Shown piece by piece: positions 1 through 9,516 of a stretch of 64,000 bases of DNA. The DNA comes from Desulfomarina profundi. GTDB taxonomy: Bacteria; Desulfobacterota; Desulfobulbia; Desulfobulbales; Desulfocapsaceae. Position numbers and translations under genes: made by a program. Where the stretch lies: positions 2,872,501 through 2,936,500 of the forward strand of contig NZ_AP024086.1 in NCBI RefSeq assembly GCF_019703855.1, given 5' to 3'. Under the pieces are notes generated by a model. That model ran no database searches and was not told the origin of the DNA. It saw only the letters and a list, made by a program, of their open reading frames with translations. Position 1 is the first letter of the stretch. Each line of letters starts with the position of its first letter.

Positions 1-8
1 AAGGCTAT

Positions 9-425
9 ATGCCATTGGCCAATATTGCCTGTAAAAGCTTTGCCAGAAACAAAAAATCCATCACCAGGCTGGAAGGGAAAACGATCCAACTCTGGGGATA
101 CCTCGACTCGGCAAATATTTTCCCTCCCAATTCCGGGATGGTACGTTTCCATGAGTCATCCTTCCATGTCAAACCACTGGCAAACGACGGCCCCGGCGAA
201 TCCATTCCCGTTTTACTGGAGGGTGACAAAAAACAGTATGCCGGTCTCTTCAAACAACTCAACACTCTTGCAAAACAGCAAGAGAGGGAAACGATTGTTC
301 TACTGAGCGGAACAGTTCAGGCAACTGAAGTGCAGACGAATTTCAACACACTCGCCGGAGTTGTCATCCACGTCAACTCAACAGAAAACATTCAGTTCAG
401 ACAAAAGAACAACATTTCGCTGTAA
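9..425 (+). CDS. Hypothetical protein, possibly 5'-partial
   Basis: I do not recognise this 138-residue protein. It is soluble-looking, with no signal peptide or membrane segment. The middle and C-terminal parts alternate short hydrophobic strands (around VLLSGTV and LAGVVIHV), which could be a small beta-barrel such as an OB fold, but no family motif is visible. The two codons before the ATG are open up to the window edge, so the real start may lie outside. It ends 65 bases before the convergent glcF gene. No function is proposed. Confidence 0.5.
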   Translation: MPLANIACKSFARNKKSITRLEGKTIQLWGYLDSANIFPPNSGMVRFHESSFHVKPLANDGPGESIPVLLEGDKKQYAGLFKQLNTLAKQQERETIVLLSGTVQATEVQTNFNTLAGVVIHVNSTENIQFRQKNNISL

Positions 426-489
426 TACATATCCTTGAATTCACAAGCATCCAGTCGCGACCGTACGAATATGCAGTGCCCCTGATCAC

Positions 490-1746
490 TTACCATCCAC
501 TTACTTCATTGATTAAATCCAGCAGATGAACGGCCCTGACACCGACAGCAGAGTGATTTATCACATCCTGTAACTGCATGATGCACCCCGGACAACCAGT
601 CGCCAGCAATTCTGCGCCGCTTTGCATCAGGCCGGGAATTTTCCTCGACCCTATCTTTTTGCTGGTTTCGTAGTGATAAACAGAAAATGTTCCCCCAAGA
701 CCGCAGCATTCCGAGGCTCCTTCCATCTCCACAAACTCCACATTGGGCAGTGCCCGGAGGATCTCCCTGGGCTCCCGGATTATCCCCTGTTTTTTCATAT
801 GACAGGGATCATGGTAGGTGACCCGCTTTCTGTTCGGCCATTTTTCCATACCTGCAAGTTTTTCGATCAGCCCTTCTTTTTTCAGAAAAACTGTAAAATC
901 GATCACTTTTCCGGTAAACTCCGTAAAATTTCCCTCCATGGTGCTGTAATATTCTTTAATACCACCATTACAGGACGCACAGCAGGTGATTATATGAGCA
1001 AGATCCTGCCCGGCAAAACAGTCTCTGTTCTTATCGGCCAGTCTTTCCACGAGCCTGCCATTTCCCGCGGAAAGGGCGGGAATACCACAACACTGCTGGC
1101 CGCGTGGCAGGAAAACGGAATACCCCATTTTTCGCAATATCCTGATCATGGCCGCTCCGATCTGTGGATAAAGAAATCCAATGGAACAGCCTGCAAAAAA
1201 ACCGATCAGGGGTTTTTCTCCATTTCCCTGGATAAATTCCGGAAAAAGATCATAGAGGTTTTTGGCCGGAATTTCAGGCAGAGTTCTGTTTTTCATGATG
1301 GGAGCGGGAAACCGCAGGCGCAGTCCGCTCGACTCCGGAACCTTTTTCAATGCCAGACTGGAAAGGGCCGCTGTCGATTTCACTGCCGCCTTCAGCAACG
1401 GCCTGTTCCCGATAAAGGCGGATACGGAGCGTCCCACCAGGGAAAGCCCCTTTTCGTCGGTAATTTCCCGGCGAATCGCCCCGACAATCTCGTCGGTGGG
1501 CACCTGGTTGGGGCACTTTGTGACACAACTGCCGCACATGAGACACATGGAGATATCCTGCTGCAGCCGTTTTTCCAGATTATCCCTGCCATCAAGCAGG
1601 GCGGCGGCCAGCGCGATCTTGCCCCGGGCGACGCTGCCCTCCCTTTTTTCGGCAAGATAAGCGGGACAGTGCGCCTGGCAGGCACCGCAATGAACACATT
1701 TGCGAATCTGTTCTTCAAAATCTTTCAGTGATTTATTCCTGCTCAT
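490..1746 (-). CDS. glcF: GlcF-type iron-sulfur subunit of a D-lactate/glycolate dehydrogenase
   Basis: The 418-residue protein carries electrons from the FAD subunit GlcD to the quinone pool or another acceptor during oxidation of D-lactate, glycolate or a related 2-hydroxyacid. Two ferredoxin-type 4Fe-4S motifs sit at the N terminus (C17, C20, C23, C27 and C68, C71, C74, C78). Two cysteine-rich CCG domains follow, seen as QQCCGIP near residue 220 and SECCGLGG near residue 345. Length and order match the GlcF/LldE-like family. It lies 23 bases downstream of glcD on the same strand, so the two form an operon. In sulfate reducers this pair usually serves D-lactate oxidation, but the substrate cannot be read from sequence. 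Confidence 0.9.
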   Translation of the reverse strand: MSRNKSLKDFEEQIRKCVHCGACQAHCPAYLAEKREGSVARGKIALAAALLDGRDNLEKRLQQDISMCLMCGSCVTKCPNQVPTDEIVGAIRREITDEKGLSLVGRSVSAFIGNRPLLKAAVKSTAALSSLALKKVPESSGLRLRFPAPIMKNRTLPEIPAKNLYDLFPEFIQGNGEKPLIGFFAGCSIGFLYPQIGAAMIRILRKMGYSVFLPRGQQCCGIPALSAGNGRLVERLADKNRDCFAGQDLAHIITCCASCNGGIKEYYSTMEGNFTEFTGKVIDFTVFLKKEGLIEKLAGMEKWPNRKRVTYHDPCHMKKQGIIREPREILRALPNVEFVEMEGASECCGLGGTFSVYHYETSKKIGSRKIPGLMQSGAELLATGCPGCIMQLQDVINHSAVGVRAVHLLDLINEVSGW

Positions 1747-1769
1747 TTCATCTCTTCCACTGTAACAGG

Positions 1770-3173
1770 TTACAGGGCACCTTCCGCTGCAATCGGTTTC
1801 TGAAAAATCTTGCCCGGATTGAGAATATTATTCGGATCAAAACTCTCCTTAATTTTTTCCATATACCTCATGGTAATTTCACTGACCTCCATTCCCATGT
1901 AATCCATCTTGGATATACCGATACCATGCTCACCACTGATGGAACCTTCGAGTTCCACCGCTGTACGAAAGATATCCTCCATAACATTGTGAACCTTCTC
2001 CTCCATTCCCTCTTCTCTCAGATCGACCATGACATTGACATGGATATTTCCATCCCCGGCATGGCCAAAATTAACAATGGGCACCCCATATTCCCTGGAC
2101 AGGTTTTCCAAAGCCCTGATCATATCGGGCACTCTGGAGCGGGGAACAACGATATCTTCATTAAACTTATCGGGATTGATTTTCCGCATGCTGGAGCTGA
2201 CACTGCGCCTGACCTGCCAGATCTCTTCAGACTCTTCTGCATTCTCTGCGATTCTGGTATCGAGAACTGAAAGCGGCTGCAGCACTTCCATAATGCGTAC
2301 CGCCTGCTTTTCGATTATTTCCCGATCACCATCCACCTCTATCAAAAGTATGGCCCGGCACTCCTCCGGCAGGGGAACAGGGGAAATATCCCGTATACAG
2401 TCGATGGTCGAGGCATCGAGAAACTCCAGAGTAGTCGGAATGATTTTTGCCCGGATAATTTCAGAAACACCGCGGGCAGCCCCATCAATGGTGGAAAACT
2501 GCACCAACATGGTCTTTTTGGCTTCCGGTTTGGGAAGGAGCTTGACGACAATCCGGGTGACGATCCCAAGTGTTCCCTCGGAACCCACAAAAAGCTTTGT
2601 CAGGTCGTAACCCACCACATTTTTAAGAGTCTTCCCACCGGTTCTGATAATTTCTCCGGTGGGTGTCACCACCTCAAGCCCCATGATATAGTCCTTGGTA
2701 ACGCCGTATTTTACACACCGCGGCCCCCCGGCACACTCCGCCACATTGCCCCCCATGGTACAGAATTCCTTGGAGGCCGGGTCCGGCGGGTAAAAAAGTC
2801 CCTGTTTTTCCACCTGCCGCTGCAACTCCGCGGTAACCACTCCAGGTTCCACCACGGCAACCAGATTTTCAGTATCTATGGCAAGAATACGATCCATCCG
2901 GGTAAGCACCAGAACAATCCCCCCCTGAACCGGCAGGGTTCCCCCTGTAAAACCGGACCCGGCCCCCCTGGGCAGGACAGGAATCAGATACCTGTTGGCA
3001 ACTTTCATCACTTCACTTACCTCTGCAGCAGAACCGGCATAAACAACGACATCCGGTAGGTAACTCCTGCCGGTGGCATCATAGGAATGGGTAATCCTGT
3101 CGCTCTTCTGGTCAAACACGTTTTCTTTGCCGACAATTTCCGTTAATCGTTTCAATACGGTTTTATCTATCAT
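1770..3173 (-). CDS. glcD: GlcD-type FAD-linked D-2-hydroxyacid dehydrogenase
   Basis: This 467-residue protein is the FAD-binding catalytic subunit that oxidises a D-2-hydroxyacid (D-lactate or glycolate) to the 2-oxoacid. The FAD_binding_4 (PCMH) domain covers about residues 40-220, with the signature RGAGSGFTGG near residue 70 and GGNVAECAGG near residue 142. The C-terminal FAD-oxidase domain contains NFGHAGDGNIHVN (about 365-377) and GEHGIG (about 420), both typical of GlcD/Dld. It is the first gene of the two-gene operon with glcF. The upstream region holds two dispersed repeats rather than a recognisable regulator gene. Confidence 0.92.
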   Translation of the reverse strand: MIDKTVLKRLTEIVGKENVFDQKSDRITHSYDATGRSYLPDVVVYAGSAAEVSEVMKVANRYLIPVLPRGAGSGFTGGTLPVQGGIVLVLTRMDRILAIDTENLVAVVEPGVVTAELQRQVEKQGLFYPPDPASKEFCTMGGNVAECAGGPRCVKYGVTKDYIMGLEVVTPTGEIIRTGGKTLKNVVGYDLTKLFVGSEGTLGIVTRIVVKLLPKPEAKKTMLVQFSTIDGAARGVSEIIRAKIIPTTLEFLDASTIDCIRDISPVPLPEECRAILLIEVDGDREIIEKQAVRIMEVLQPLSVLDTRIAENAEESEEIWQVRRSVSSSMRKINPDKFNEDIVVPRSRVPDMIRALENLSREYGVPIVNFGHAGDGNIHVNVMVDLREEGMEEKVHNVMEDIFRTAVELEGSISGEHGIGISKMDYMGMEVSEITMRYMEKIKESFDPNNILNPGKIFQKPIAAEGAL

Positions 3174-3208
3174 TTTATCTCTTCCTGTTTTCCTGTTCCG
3201 AAAAATTC

Positions 3209-3258
3209 AACCTCAATCCCGCAGTGCAAGGGAATAAAGAAAAAGTGCGGATTCGGTT
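3209..3258. repeat. Repeat family R, copy R3 (internally deleted)
   Basis: This 50-bp stretch keeps both ends of the R family and little else. Its left end (AACCTCAATCCCGCA) and right end (reverse complement AACCGAATCCGCA) match the outer inverted repeats of the copies at 56102-56240 and 60605-60727. The inner GGAATAAAGAAAAA block is also shared with them. The interior found in the larger copies is missing, as expected of an internal deletion. It sits 36 bases upstream of the glcD start. Confidence 0.6.
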
Positions 3259-3282
3259 CAAACATTTATAAGAGTAATCATT

Positions 3283-3505
3283 AACCCGCATTTCTCATCA
3301 ATTCAGGCGGCTTCAGCTTCAAAATTTTCAACAGTAAATAATAGTGACCTATATTTACTGTTGAAATATTGCAGAAGATGGCGTCGCCTGGGCTGACCTT
3401 GGGTGAACATTGTGTGAATTTTGTTCGATTACTGATAGTTGGCTAATTATTTGTATTCTACAACTATTCTCAAAATTGACACAATGTTCATGAGAAATGT
3501 GGGTT
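3283..3505 (+). repeat. Repeat family A (MITE-like), copy A, complete 223 bp
   Basis: This is a full copy of a dispersed element. The ends are 16-bp inverted repeats, AACCCGCATTTCTCAT on the left and its complement with one mismatch on the right, flanked by TTA and TAA. Inside are two palindromes: CAACAGTAAATA against TATTTACTGTTG around 3330-3365, and GAACATTGTGTGAATTTTG against its complement around 3405-3490. No protein is encoded. Other complete copies are at 39055 and 45201, and truncated ones are listed separately. This element and R3 fill most of the gap between glcD and the ATPase gene. The remaining bases 3506-3593 show nothing recognisable. Confidence 0.85.
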
Positions 3506-3593
3506 AAAAATATTCTTCCATGGAAATTCTTATACAAAGAACAAAACGAGAAAGCCACCTTTGAACGAACACCGACCAACACGGATGAAAAAA

Positions 3594-3621
3594 GGGGAAG
3601 AACCGATTTGCGCTCTTCCCC
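3594..3621 (-). terminator. Rho-independent terminator of the HerA-like ATPase gene
   Basis: GGGGAAGA and TCTTCCCC form an 8-bp stem with a 12-base loop. On the minus strand the stem is followed by a run of seven T residues. It lies 50 bases after the stop codon of the ATPase gene. Confidence 0.8.
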
Positions 3622-3673
3622 CCACATCAACACCTGAATGTGACTCATAATTTCTCGAAATAAATGACTGCTG

Positions 3674-6157
3674 TCAGGCCACCATCTCCCAAAGCAGCAC
3701 CATATGCACATCAAAAATATCACTCCGCCGCGGTTTAATTGAAAAAGTCTCAATCTCACAGTTGTCGATGGAATATTGCTCCGCAAGCTCGGTCACACGT
3801 TCTTCAATCTCCACACTGAGATCATCAAGCTCCTGCTGCAGGGCAAGAACATTCTCCTCGGCCCTCTTCACATCACTGCGCTCCTTTGCAACCCTCCCAA
3901 CACTGCGCATTCCCGTCGCCGCTTTACCGATGGTGGATGCGGACAACGCCTTTCTACCGAAAAAGGCGCCAACCACTGCCACCCCGAAAGAGATAAGGGA
4001 ATCGGTTGTTTTGGTCTTCACATCAACTTTTTCTTTCTCCAGGCGGTGCAGAGCAGTCTGCAGCTTCTTTTCGATCCGTTCCTGCTTCAGCTCATATTTT
4101 TCCCGCAACTTTTCCACTGCGTCTTCCTTCTGTTCCCGCAGGGAATCACTGAAACGAACCCTGAAATCCCCAAGACTCTCGTCAGGTGTCGATTCAAAAC
4201 TGGTTCCCTTAATACGAAACAATTCCTGACGTCTGTTCTGGTAAAGAAAATCTGAAAATTCCTTTTTCAGATTTGTCATACTCCTCAACCCGGCAATTGA
4301 GGCAGGTAAAGGATAAAATCCGCCATTTTCAGGAGGAGCAGAAACACACTCCTCCGTACCATAACCCGGCTCCTCACCGTTTTCCCAGTCAGCCCGTTTA
4401 AAATCCTCATCCAGGTAGAGGCGCAGGGAAACCTCCTGTACTACATCAATGTTACGACGATTGTTAAAATACCTGACCGACGCCCGGCCCCAGAGATACG
4501 GTTCGAAATTTATTTCATCGCTGACCATGTTCTGCAGGTAATAAAGCTGCTCAATGTTTCCCCCCAGAAGCGGAGGCGGACCCGCAGCCCCGTTACGGCT
4601 GACTGCGGCGACACTTTCCATATTACTCTCACCACCGGCCGCCGACAGACGATCCTTTCTCCCCTTCATCAGTTTCGTGATATCATTTTTGGAGATGGGG
4701 CCTTTCAGATAGGACATAACCCAACGGGTTTCAAAGAGGGTTGGTTCATCCATATGGGCGGAATTCAAAAGAAACTGCCGTGATTTCATATCGGAGAGCA
4801 GGTTTCTGACCAGCCTGGCATCAAGATGTCCATCGCCGGCACCAACAATCCCTTCCACCACCCTGTCCTGATCCTGGCTGGTCTGCAACCGTCCGATAAA
4901 CCAGGAACCGATATTGGACAGCCCCTTGTAATCCAGATCAACCGGATTCTGGGTGGCCAGGACAATACCAACCCCGTAGGCCCTTGCCTGCTTGAGCAGG
5001 AGCAGCATCGGTTTTTTTGAAGGCGGGTTGGCGGTGGGCGGAAAATAACCGAATATTTCATCCATATACAGTAATGCCTTCAGGGAAGCGCTTCCCTGCT
5101 GCCGCCGCATCCAGCCTGTAAACTGGTTGAGCAGCATGGTAACAAAGAACATCCTTTCCGTTTCACTGAGGTGGGCAATGGAAAAGATTGCCGTCTGGGG
5201 CCGTCCTTCTTCAGAATAGAGGATTCGCTGAATATCCAGGGGAACACCTTCTGTCCAGGCTGCAAAGGTGGGACTCGCCAGGATATTATTGAGGCTCATG
5301 GCAAGACTCATCCGCTGGGATTGATTATAAAATGCATCAAGCCCGAAGACCCCGACCTTGTCAAAGGGAGGATTGACAATAGCACCAATCAGGTTTTCCA
5401 GAGAAAGATCTTCACCTTTGCGCCAGAAATGCAGGAGAAGCGAGCTGAGCAGAATATGCTCACGGCTCTGGAGCGGATCTCCTTTGATATCGATAAGGGA
5501 GAGCAGGGTTGTAGTAGTGGAATTAACCAGACTGTTCAGAGTGTCTGTATCAGCAAGCAACGCCTCTGACGGTGCCTTGAAACTGCTGAGGACAGATACA
5601 GGTACCCCTGCGGTGGAACCCGGGGTATAAATGGTCATATCGGTCCTGGTCCGAAGCTGACGAATCCGTTCCGGCCCCTGACCCCAGGAGGCAAGTCCCT
5701 TTTTCCAGGACGCAGCCACTTTTTCGCCATATTCGGGAACGGACATCTCCTTCCCTGCCGCCTCCGCCGGGTCAATCCAGGGAATAAAATCCTCCGGCTG
5801 CAGTTCAGGAAAAGTCAGCAGCAGATTACCCATATCTCCTTTCGGATCAATGATAATGGACGGGATATTGTCCATTATTGCCTCTTCAATGAGAGCAACC
5901 CCCAATCCTGTCTTACCGCTGCCAGTCATGCCTATGATAGCGGCATGGGTGGTCAGGTATTTGTTTTTATAAAGAAAGGGTAATTCAAGCGCCTGCCCGC
6001 TTCTCAGATCCATTTCCCTGCCGAGATAGAGCAGGCCCAGTTTTTCGTAAGGGTATTGGTTCTCCACTACACATCCTCCCGATATTAAAAGCTGATTATC
6101 ACTCCATGCGACTTCCCGCGACTCCAGGCAATTCATGACTTTTCCTGAGTGCTTCAC
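3674..6157 (-). CDS. HerA/DUF87-type ATPase with C-terminal coiled coil
   Basis: This is an 827-residue P-loop ATPase of the HerA/FtsK/VirB4-like group that pump or translocate nucleic acids. Walker A is GMTGSGKTG (residues 76-84), followed by SIIIDPKGDMGNLL. A Walker B-like ALLYMDEIFGYFPP lies near residue 375, and an LATQNPVDLDYKG sensor-like segment follows. The last 200 residues are highly charged and helical (predicted coiled coil), with a short glycine/alanine-rich hydrophobic patch (FGVAVVGAFFG). No partner nuclease such as NurA is next to it, so it appears to be a stand-alone gene with its own terminator. The true role, whether DNA processing, conjugation-like or defence, cannot be decided from sequence. 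Confidence 0.75.
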   Translation of the reverse strand: MKHSGKVMNCLESREVAWSDNQLLISGGCVVENQYPYEKLGLLYLGREMDLRSGQALELPFLYKNKYLTTHAAIIGMTGSGKTGLGVALIEEAIMDNIPSIIIDPKGDMGNLLLTFPELQPEDFIPWIDPAEAAGKEMSVPEYGEKVAASWKKGLASWGQGPERIRQLRTRTDMTIYTPGSTAGVPVSVLSSFKAPSEALLADTDTLNSLVNSTTTTLLSLIDIKGDPLQSREHILLSSLLLHFWRKGEDLSLENLIGAIVNPPFDKVGVFGLDAFYNQSQRMSLAMSLNNILASPTFAAWTEGVPLDIQRILYSEEGRPQTAIFSIAHLSETERMFFVTMLLNQFTGWMRRQQGSASLKALLYMDEIFGYFPPTANPPSKKPMLLLLKQARAYGVGIVLATQNPVDLDYKGLSNIGSWFIGRLQTSQDQDRVVEGIVGAGDGHLDARLVRNLLSDMKSRQFLLNSAHMDEPTLFETRWVMSYLKGPISKNDITKLMKGRKDRLSAAGGESNMESVAAVSRNGAAGPPPLLGGNIEQLYYLQNMVSDEINFEPYLWGRASVRYFNNRRNIDVVQEVSLRLYLDEDFKRADWENGEEPGYGTEECVSAPPENGGFYPLPASIAGLRSMTNLKKEFSDFLYQNRRQELFRIKGTSFESTPDESLGDFRVRFSDSLREQKEDAVEKLREKYELKQERIEKKLQTALHRLEKEKVDVKTKTTDSLISFGVAVVGAFFGRKALSASTIGKAATGMRSVGRVAKERSDVKRAEENVLALQQELDDLSVEIEERVTELAEQYSIDNCEIETFSIKPRRSDIFDVHMVLLWEMVA

Positions 6158-6369
6158 ATTGAATCAGTCCAAACAATGAATTGAACCAACTGCTTAAGTA
6201 AGTACACAAGAGTACGGAGAACTTCCAGTTTTTTTTATTTTTAACACTCCGGGTCTAAGAGCTTGTCAAAACCACTCCCGAACCTTACATTCTCCATATA
6301 TACCACACAGTAGTAATTCGGCTTCGTATGAACTGCCGAATCAACTCAATCAACCAGGAGGGCAGGCAT

Positions 6370-8571
6370 ATGTTATTGGACAGGATCATGATTTCGGCAC
6401 TTCTTTTGTCTGCACTCTGCCTGGTTGGGGAAAACGCTCAGGCAAAAAAACAGTTTCCTGCCACACTGCCGCCTGCCATGAATATACCCCAGGCAGTCCC
6501 CCAGAATATTCCGATACCGCAGCTGAAAAAACCGGAAACAGGGCCACCACCATCTGTTCCGGTTCAAAAAACCAAACCGTCAAAAATCCCGACTGCAACG
6601 ACACAGTCCATGACCGAAGTAAAACAACCCCCCATCCCCATCAACAGCAAAAAAGTACTCCCCCGAAAACGACAGTTACTTCCTCCTGTCGGGAAAAAAT
6701 CCGTCCTGTCATCTATCGGGAAAAATGATTATTCCATCAAAAAACTTGAAATGATCACCGCCGGCCCCGGAAAGGGGCGGATCGCCATTACAATCAAGGC
6801 GACTACAATCACGGGCAAAAAACCATCCCCCCAACCCTATCCGCTGCGACTGAAGAAGGGAAACAGAACGGTCTGGCAAGGTACGGGAAAAATAAAAAGA
6901 ATGTCTTTTGGCTGGGGAGACAAAATAGTTACATCCTATGTTCCTCCCGCCGGAACCACGCGACTCAAGGCGGAGGTAAACGTCTTTAATATGCGCAACC
7001 GGGTTCCTGAACTTACAGGGCGCACCGCCAACAACACCATATCCAGAAACATTGTACGAAAAGTACCTCAGGGGAAAACTGTAAAACCTGTAAAATCAAC
7101 CATTGTCCTGGCAGATTCCTCCCTGAAAAACAATCCTTCCATAAAAAATATACGTCTGCCATCAGCTGTGAAGAAAAAGATAACGGACAGAAAAAAGTTT
7201 CCCGAAAAAATTGTGCCGATCGGTGGTGGAGCCTCCCTGCCGGCAGCAAACCTCAATCACGGAGACCTGTCTAACCTGGCAGGACGTGAACGAAATCTCC
7301 CCCGCATTGATCCCGAGGCAATTGGAGATATAGTCAATGATTCCTGGGGAAGTTACTGGGGAGAACTGGAAATTATTGATATGAGAGAGTTACGTGGCGG
7401 TCCGAACAGTCACAAAATTGCTATCACTATCAGCGCAAAAAAGGTTTTCAAAGATTATCCCCGTAATATGCCCTATAAAGTTCTTCTTAAAAATGGCACA
7501 GAAGTATTGTGGGAGGGAACCGGCCATGTAAAAAACATACTTTTTGGCTGGGGCGATTATATTGTCACCGATTATATCGCTGGGGAAGCGATTATGCTCG
7601 AAGCAGTCATCAACCCGAGGAACAGTGACGGCTCATTTGATTACCAGGAATACGACACCAGACGCGGAAACACTCTCTCCAAGCCATTCCATTGGCAGCG
7701 GTTCAGGGGATATAGCGCACCGGGAACTGCAACAGAACGGGTAGTACTGACACCACGGGAACCGGAAACCGAAAGGTACGGACTCCGGCTGATCAACATC
7801 AGGCGGGAACAGGAAGGGCCCGACTGGAGCCGGATAAAAGTAACTTACGATTTACCTAAAACGTTTCGTCAGAGTGGAGGGCGATGCACGTTCAGCGCGT
7901 ATGGAGCCGAAGGAAGGTCCCGCCACGAAACCTATCGAAATAGCCGGGTACAATGTATTCCAGCTCCAGTACAGACAACCCGCCGTGTCCCCGTCGGTCG
8001 TTTGCAGCAATACGAATTCACCTGCAGGGTCAGTCCAGGTGTTTTCGGAGTGGAACCCTTCATCGCAGGCGAAAATGTTGAACTGCTCTGCGAATCGCCA
8101 CGGGGCGGACAGATAGTCAAAATCGGTCTTGGTCAAAAACAGTGGACCCCCAGGGCATCAGTCTGGGATCAGTGGGGACCAACCGTGGACGATATAGAAG
8201 ATCTTTTCATTCCATTCGCCTACATCGAGGGGAGAAACAAACCTCGCGTCCTGCGCCTGAATGTCAGTAACGCCAGACCTCGTGCCGTAACACGAGTTCC
8301 GGTTCGGGTCGAACTGGTGCGGGCAGGAGCGGTTGTTGAGACTTTAAACTTTGAACTTCCCGCAGCAGGGCTGCCGTACAATCCGAGAGCCGGAGATAAA
8401 CTGCTGAACATTGAGGATGGATCAGGTTGGGAATGGGCGGAAGTGGAGGATGGCAGGCTGGATGCAAGCTGGATCAATATCACTGTTGACCCCGATTCTC
8501 AAATCAGAGACAGCAGCAGGCGTAACAATCATTTCCGTGTTGATGTCAGCGGATTCTATCCGAAGCGTTAG
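6370..8571 (+). CDS. Secreted protein with duplicated FGWGD module
   Basis: I do not recognise this family. The start at 6370 is chosen because AGGAGGG lies seven bases upstream and the protein then begins with a clean signal peptide ending near QAKK; an upstream ATG at 6328 lacks a ribosome site. After a proline/lysine-rich linker come two copies of a roughly 95-residue module. Each contains an IAITI strand, a TVWQGTG or VLWEGTG turn and an FGWGDxIVT motif (about residues 125-210 and 330-420). The C-terminal 120 residues look like an Ig/CARDB-type beta domain (VLRLNVSNARP onwards). It is likely periplasmic or extracellular. Partner and ligand are unknown. Confidence 0.6.
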   Translation: MLLDRIMISALLLSALCLVGENAQAKKQFPATLPPAMNIPQAVPQNIPIPQLKKPETGPPPSVPVQKTKPSKIPTATTQSMTEVKQPPIPINSKKVLPRKRQLLPPVGKKSVLSSIGKNDYSIKKLEMITAGPGKGRIAITIKATTITGKKPSPQPYPLRLKKGNRTVWQGTGKIKRMSFGWGDKIVTSYVPPAGTTRLKAEVNVFNMRNRVPELTGRTANNTISRNIVRKVPQGKTVKPVKSTIVLADSSLKNNPSIKNIRLPSAVKKKITDRKKFPEKIVPIGGGASLPAANLNHGDLSNLAGRERNLPRIDPEAIGDIVNDSWGSYWGELEIIDMRELRGGPNSHKIAITISAKKVFKDYPRNMPYKVLLKNGTEVLWEGTGHVKNILFGWGDYIVTDYIAGEAIMLEAVINPRNSDGSFDYQEYDTRRGNTLSKPFHWQRFRGYSAPGTATERVVLTPREPETERYGLRLINIRREQEGPDWSRIKVTYDLPKTFRQSGGRCTFSAYGAEGRSRHETYRNSRVQCIPAPVQTTRRVPVGRLQQYEFTCRVSPGVFGVEPFIAGENVELLCESPRGGQIVKIGLGQKQWTPRASVWDQWGPTVDDIEDLFIPFAYIEGRNKPRVLRLNVSNARPRAVTRVPVRVELVRAGAVVETLNFELPAAGLPYNPRAGDKLLNIEDGSGWEWAEVEDGRLDASWINITVDPDSQIRDSSRRNNHFRVDVSGFYPKR

Positions 8572-8588
8572 ATTCTTTACCCCGCTGG

Positions 8589-8846
8589 CTAGTGCGCAGG
8601 TCCCTCAAAAACATAATTACAGGTATCACACTTGTATTTGTTTCCGGTTCCCAGCAACGACGAACTCTGCCGGCCACACCGCGTACACTTTATATCCCGT
8701 TTACGGATTTCCTCTGCCAACCTGCGGGCATCATCCCCACTCAAACCGGCTCCCTTCATATCGCCCATCGTCCTGCGAACCGCAATCGCAATAAACCCGA
8801 CAACCAGCAATATAACTGTAATAAGCAACAGATTAAACCAGTCAAA
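8589..8846 (-). CDS. Small membrane-anchored zinc-ribbon protein
   Basis: This small protein (about 85 residues) begins with one membrane helix (LLLITVILLVVGFIAIAV). A cytosolic part ends in a zinc ribbon with two CxxC pairs (CTRCGR and CDTCNY). The start at 8846 follows GGAGG nine bases upstream; a longer start at 8876 has no ribosome site. Function is unknown. It is convergent with the secreted-protein gene, and an unknown membrane-protein gene lies just upstream on the same strand. Confidence 0.55.
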   Translation of the reverse strand, partial: FDWFNLLLITVILLVVGFIAIAVRRTMGDMKGAGLSGDDARRLAEEIRKRDIKCTRCGRQSSSLLGTGNKYKCDTCNYVFEGPAH

Positions 8847-8907
8847 CATTTTAGTTCTACCTCCACCCAGCGTCATACTACTTGCACGGACACAAAATTG
8901 ATGAAAA

Positions 8908-9420
8908 TTACAATTTGTGCTGAGCTGTACTTATAGATTTTTTTCTCGCTGAAAGCCATACCATGACAACAGTACATACCGGTGTCAGAAAAAATGAATA
9001 AAAAACGGCCATGGAATACGATGCCATACCATACTGCAAACTGTCCGGATTGTGCCCCGACTCCACGAATATCCACCATCCCCAACCTATCACGACACCA
9101 AGAACTATCGCAATAATCACAGCATAAATAATGAGACGGAGAAAAACCCAAACCCAGGATATCACCTCAGGCACAATAAGAAAGGATCGAAAACGAGAAA
9201 ACAAAAAAACAATTACAACTGCAAAAACAACAAAAAAGGCGAATTCCAAAGCATTTTCAGCGATATTATGCAGCCACCCATCTTCTTTTCCCGGTATCAG
9301 GTCATAAAAATTCCCCATTTCGGAACCAAAAATCATAACAACTGCCCAAAATAAGGACGGAACGAAGAGAATCTGTAATATTCTTTTTTTCAAAATCCCA
9401 ATCAACTCTTTCATAATCAT
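8908..9420 (-). CDS. Hypothetical integral membrane protein, four helices
   Basis: I do not recognise this 170-residue protein. It has four predicted membrane helices (around residues 17-30, 58-77, 88-112 and 138-160) and short charged ends. A second ATG two codons in (9414) is an equally possible start; neither has a strong ribosome site. It lies in a run of small minus-strand genes of unknown role. Confidence 0.45.
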   Translation of the reverse strand: MIMKELIGILKKRILQILFVPSLFWAVVMIFGSEMGNFYDLIPGKEDGWLHNIAENALEFAFFVVFAVVIVFLFSRFRSFLIVPEVISWVWVFLRLIIYAVIIAIVLGVVIGWGWWIFVESGHNPDSLQYGMASYSMAVFYSFFLTPVCTVVMVWLSARKKSISTAQHKL

Positions 9421-9516
9421 CGACCAGTATATCTACGCCTCCGGTTCTATTATGACCGAAATCCCACACACTTCCCTCCTCTGCACAAATGGAGAAGAAT
9501 CAATAAATCGGATTTC

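Noticed and set aside
622-1731. Long plus-strand open frame of 369 codons opposite glcF
   Set aside because: It is the complement of a clearly conserved gene, has no ribosome site and shows no family motif.
3355-3786. Minus-strand 143-codon frame between glcD and the ATPase gene
   Set aside because: It runs through the non-coding repeat copy A and the ATPase 3' end in another frame.
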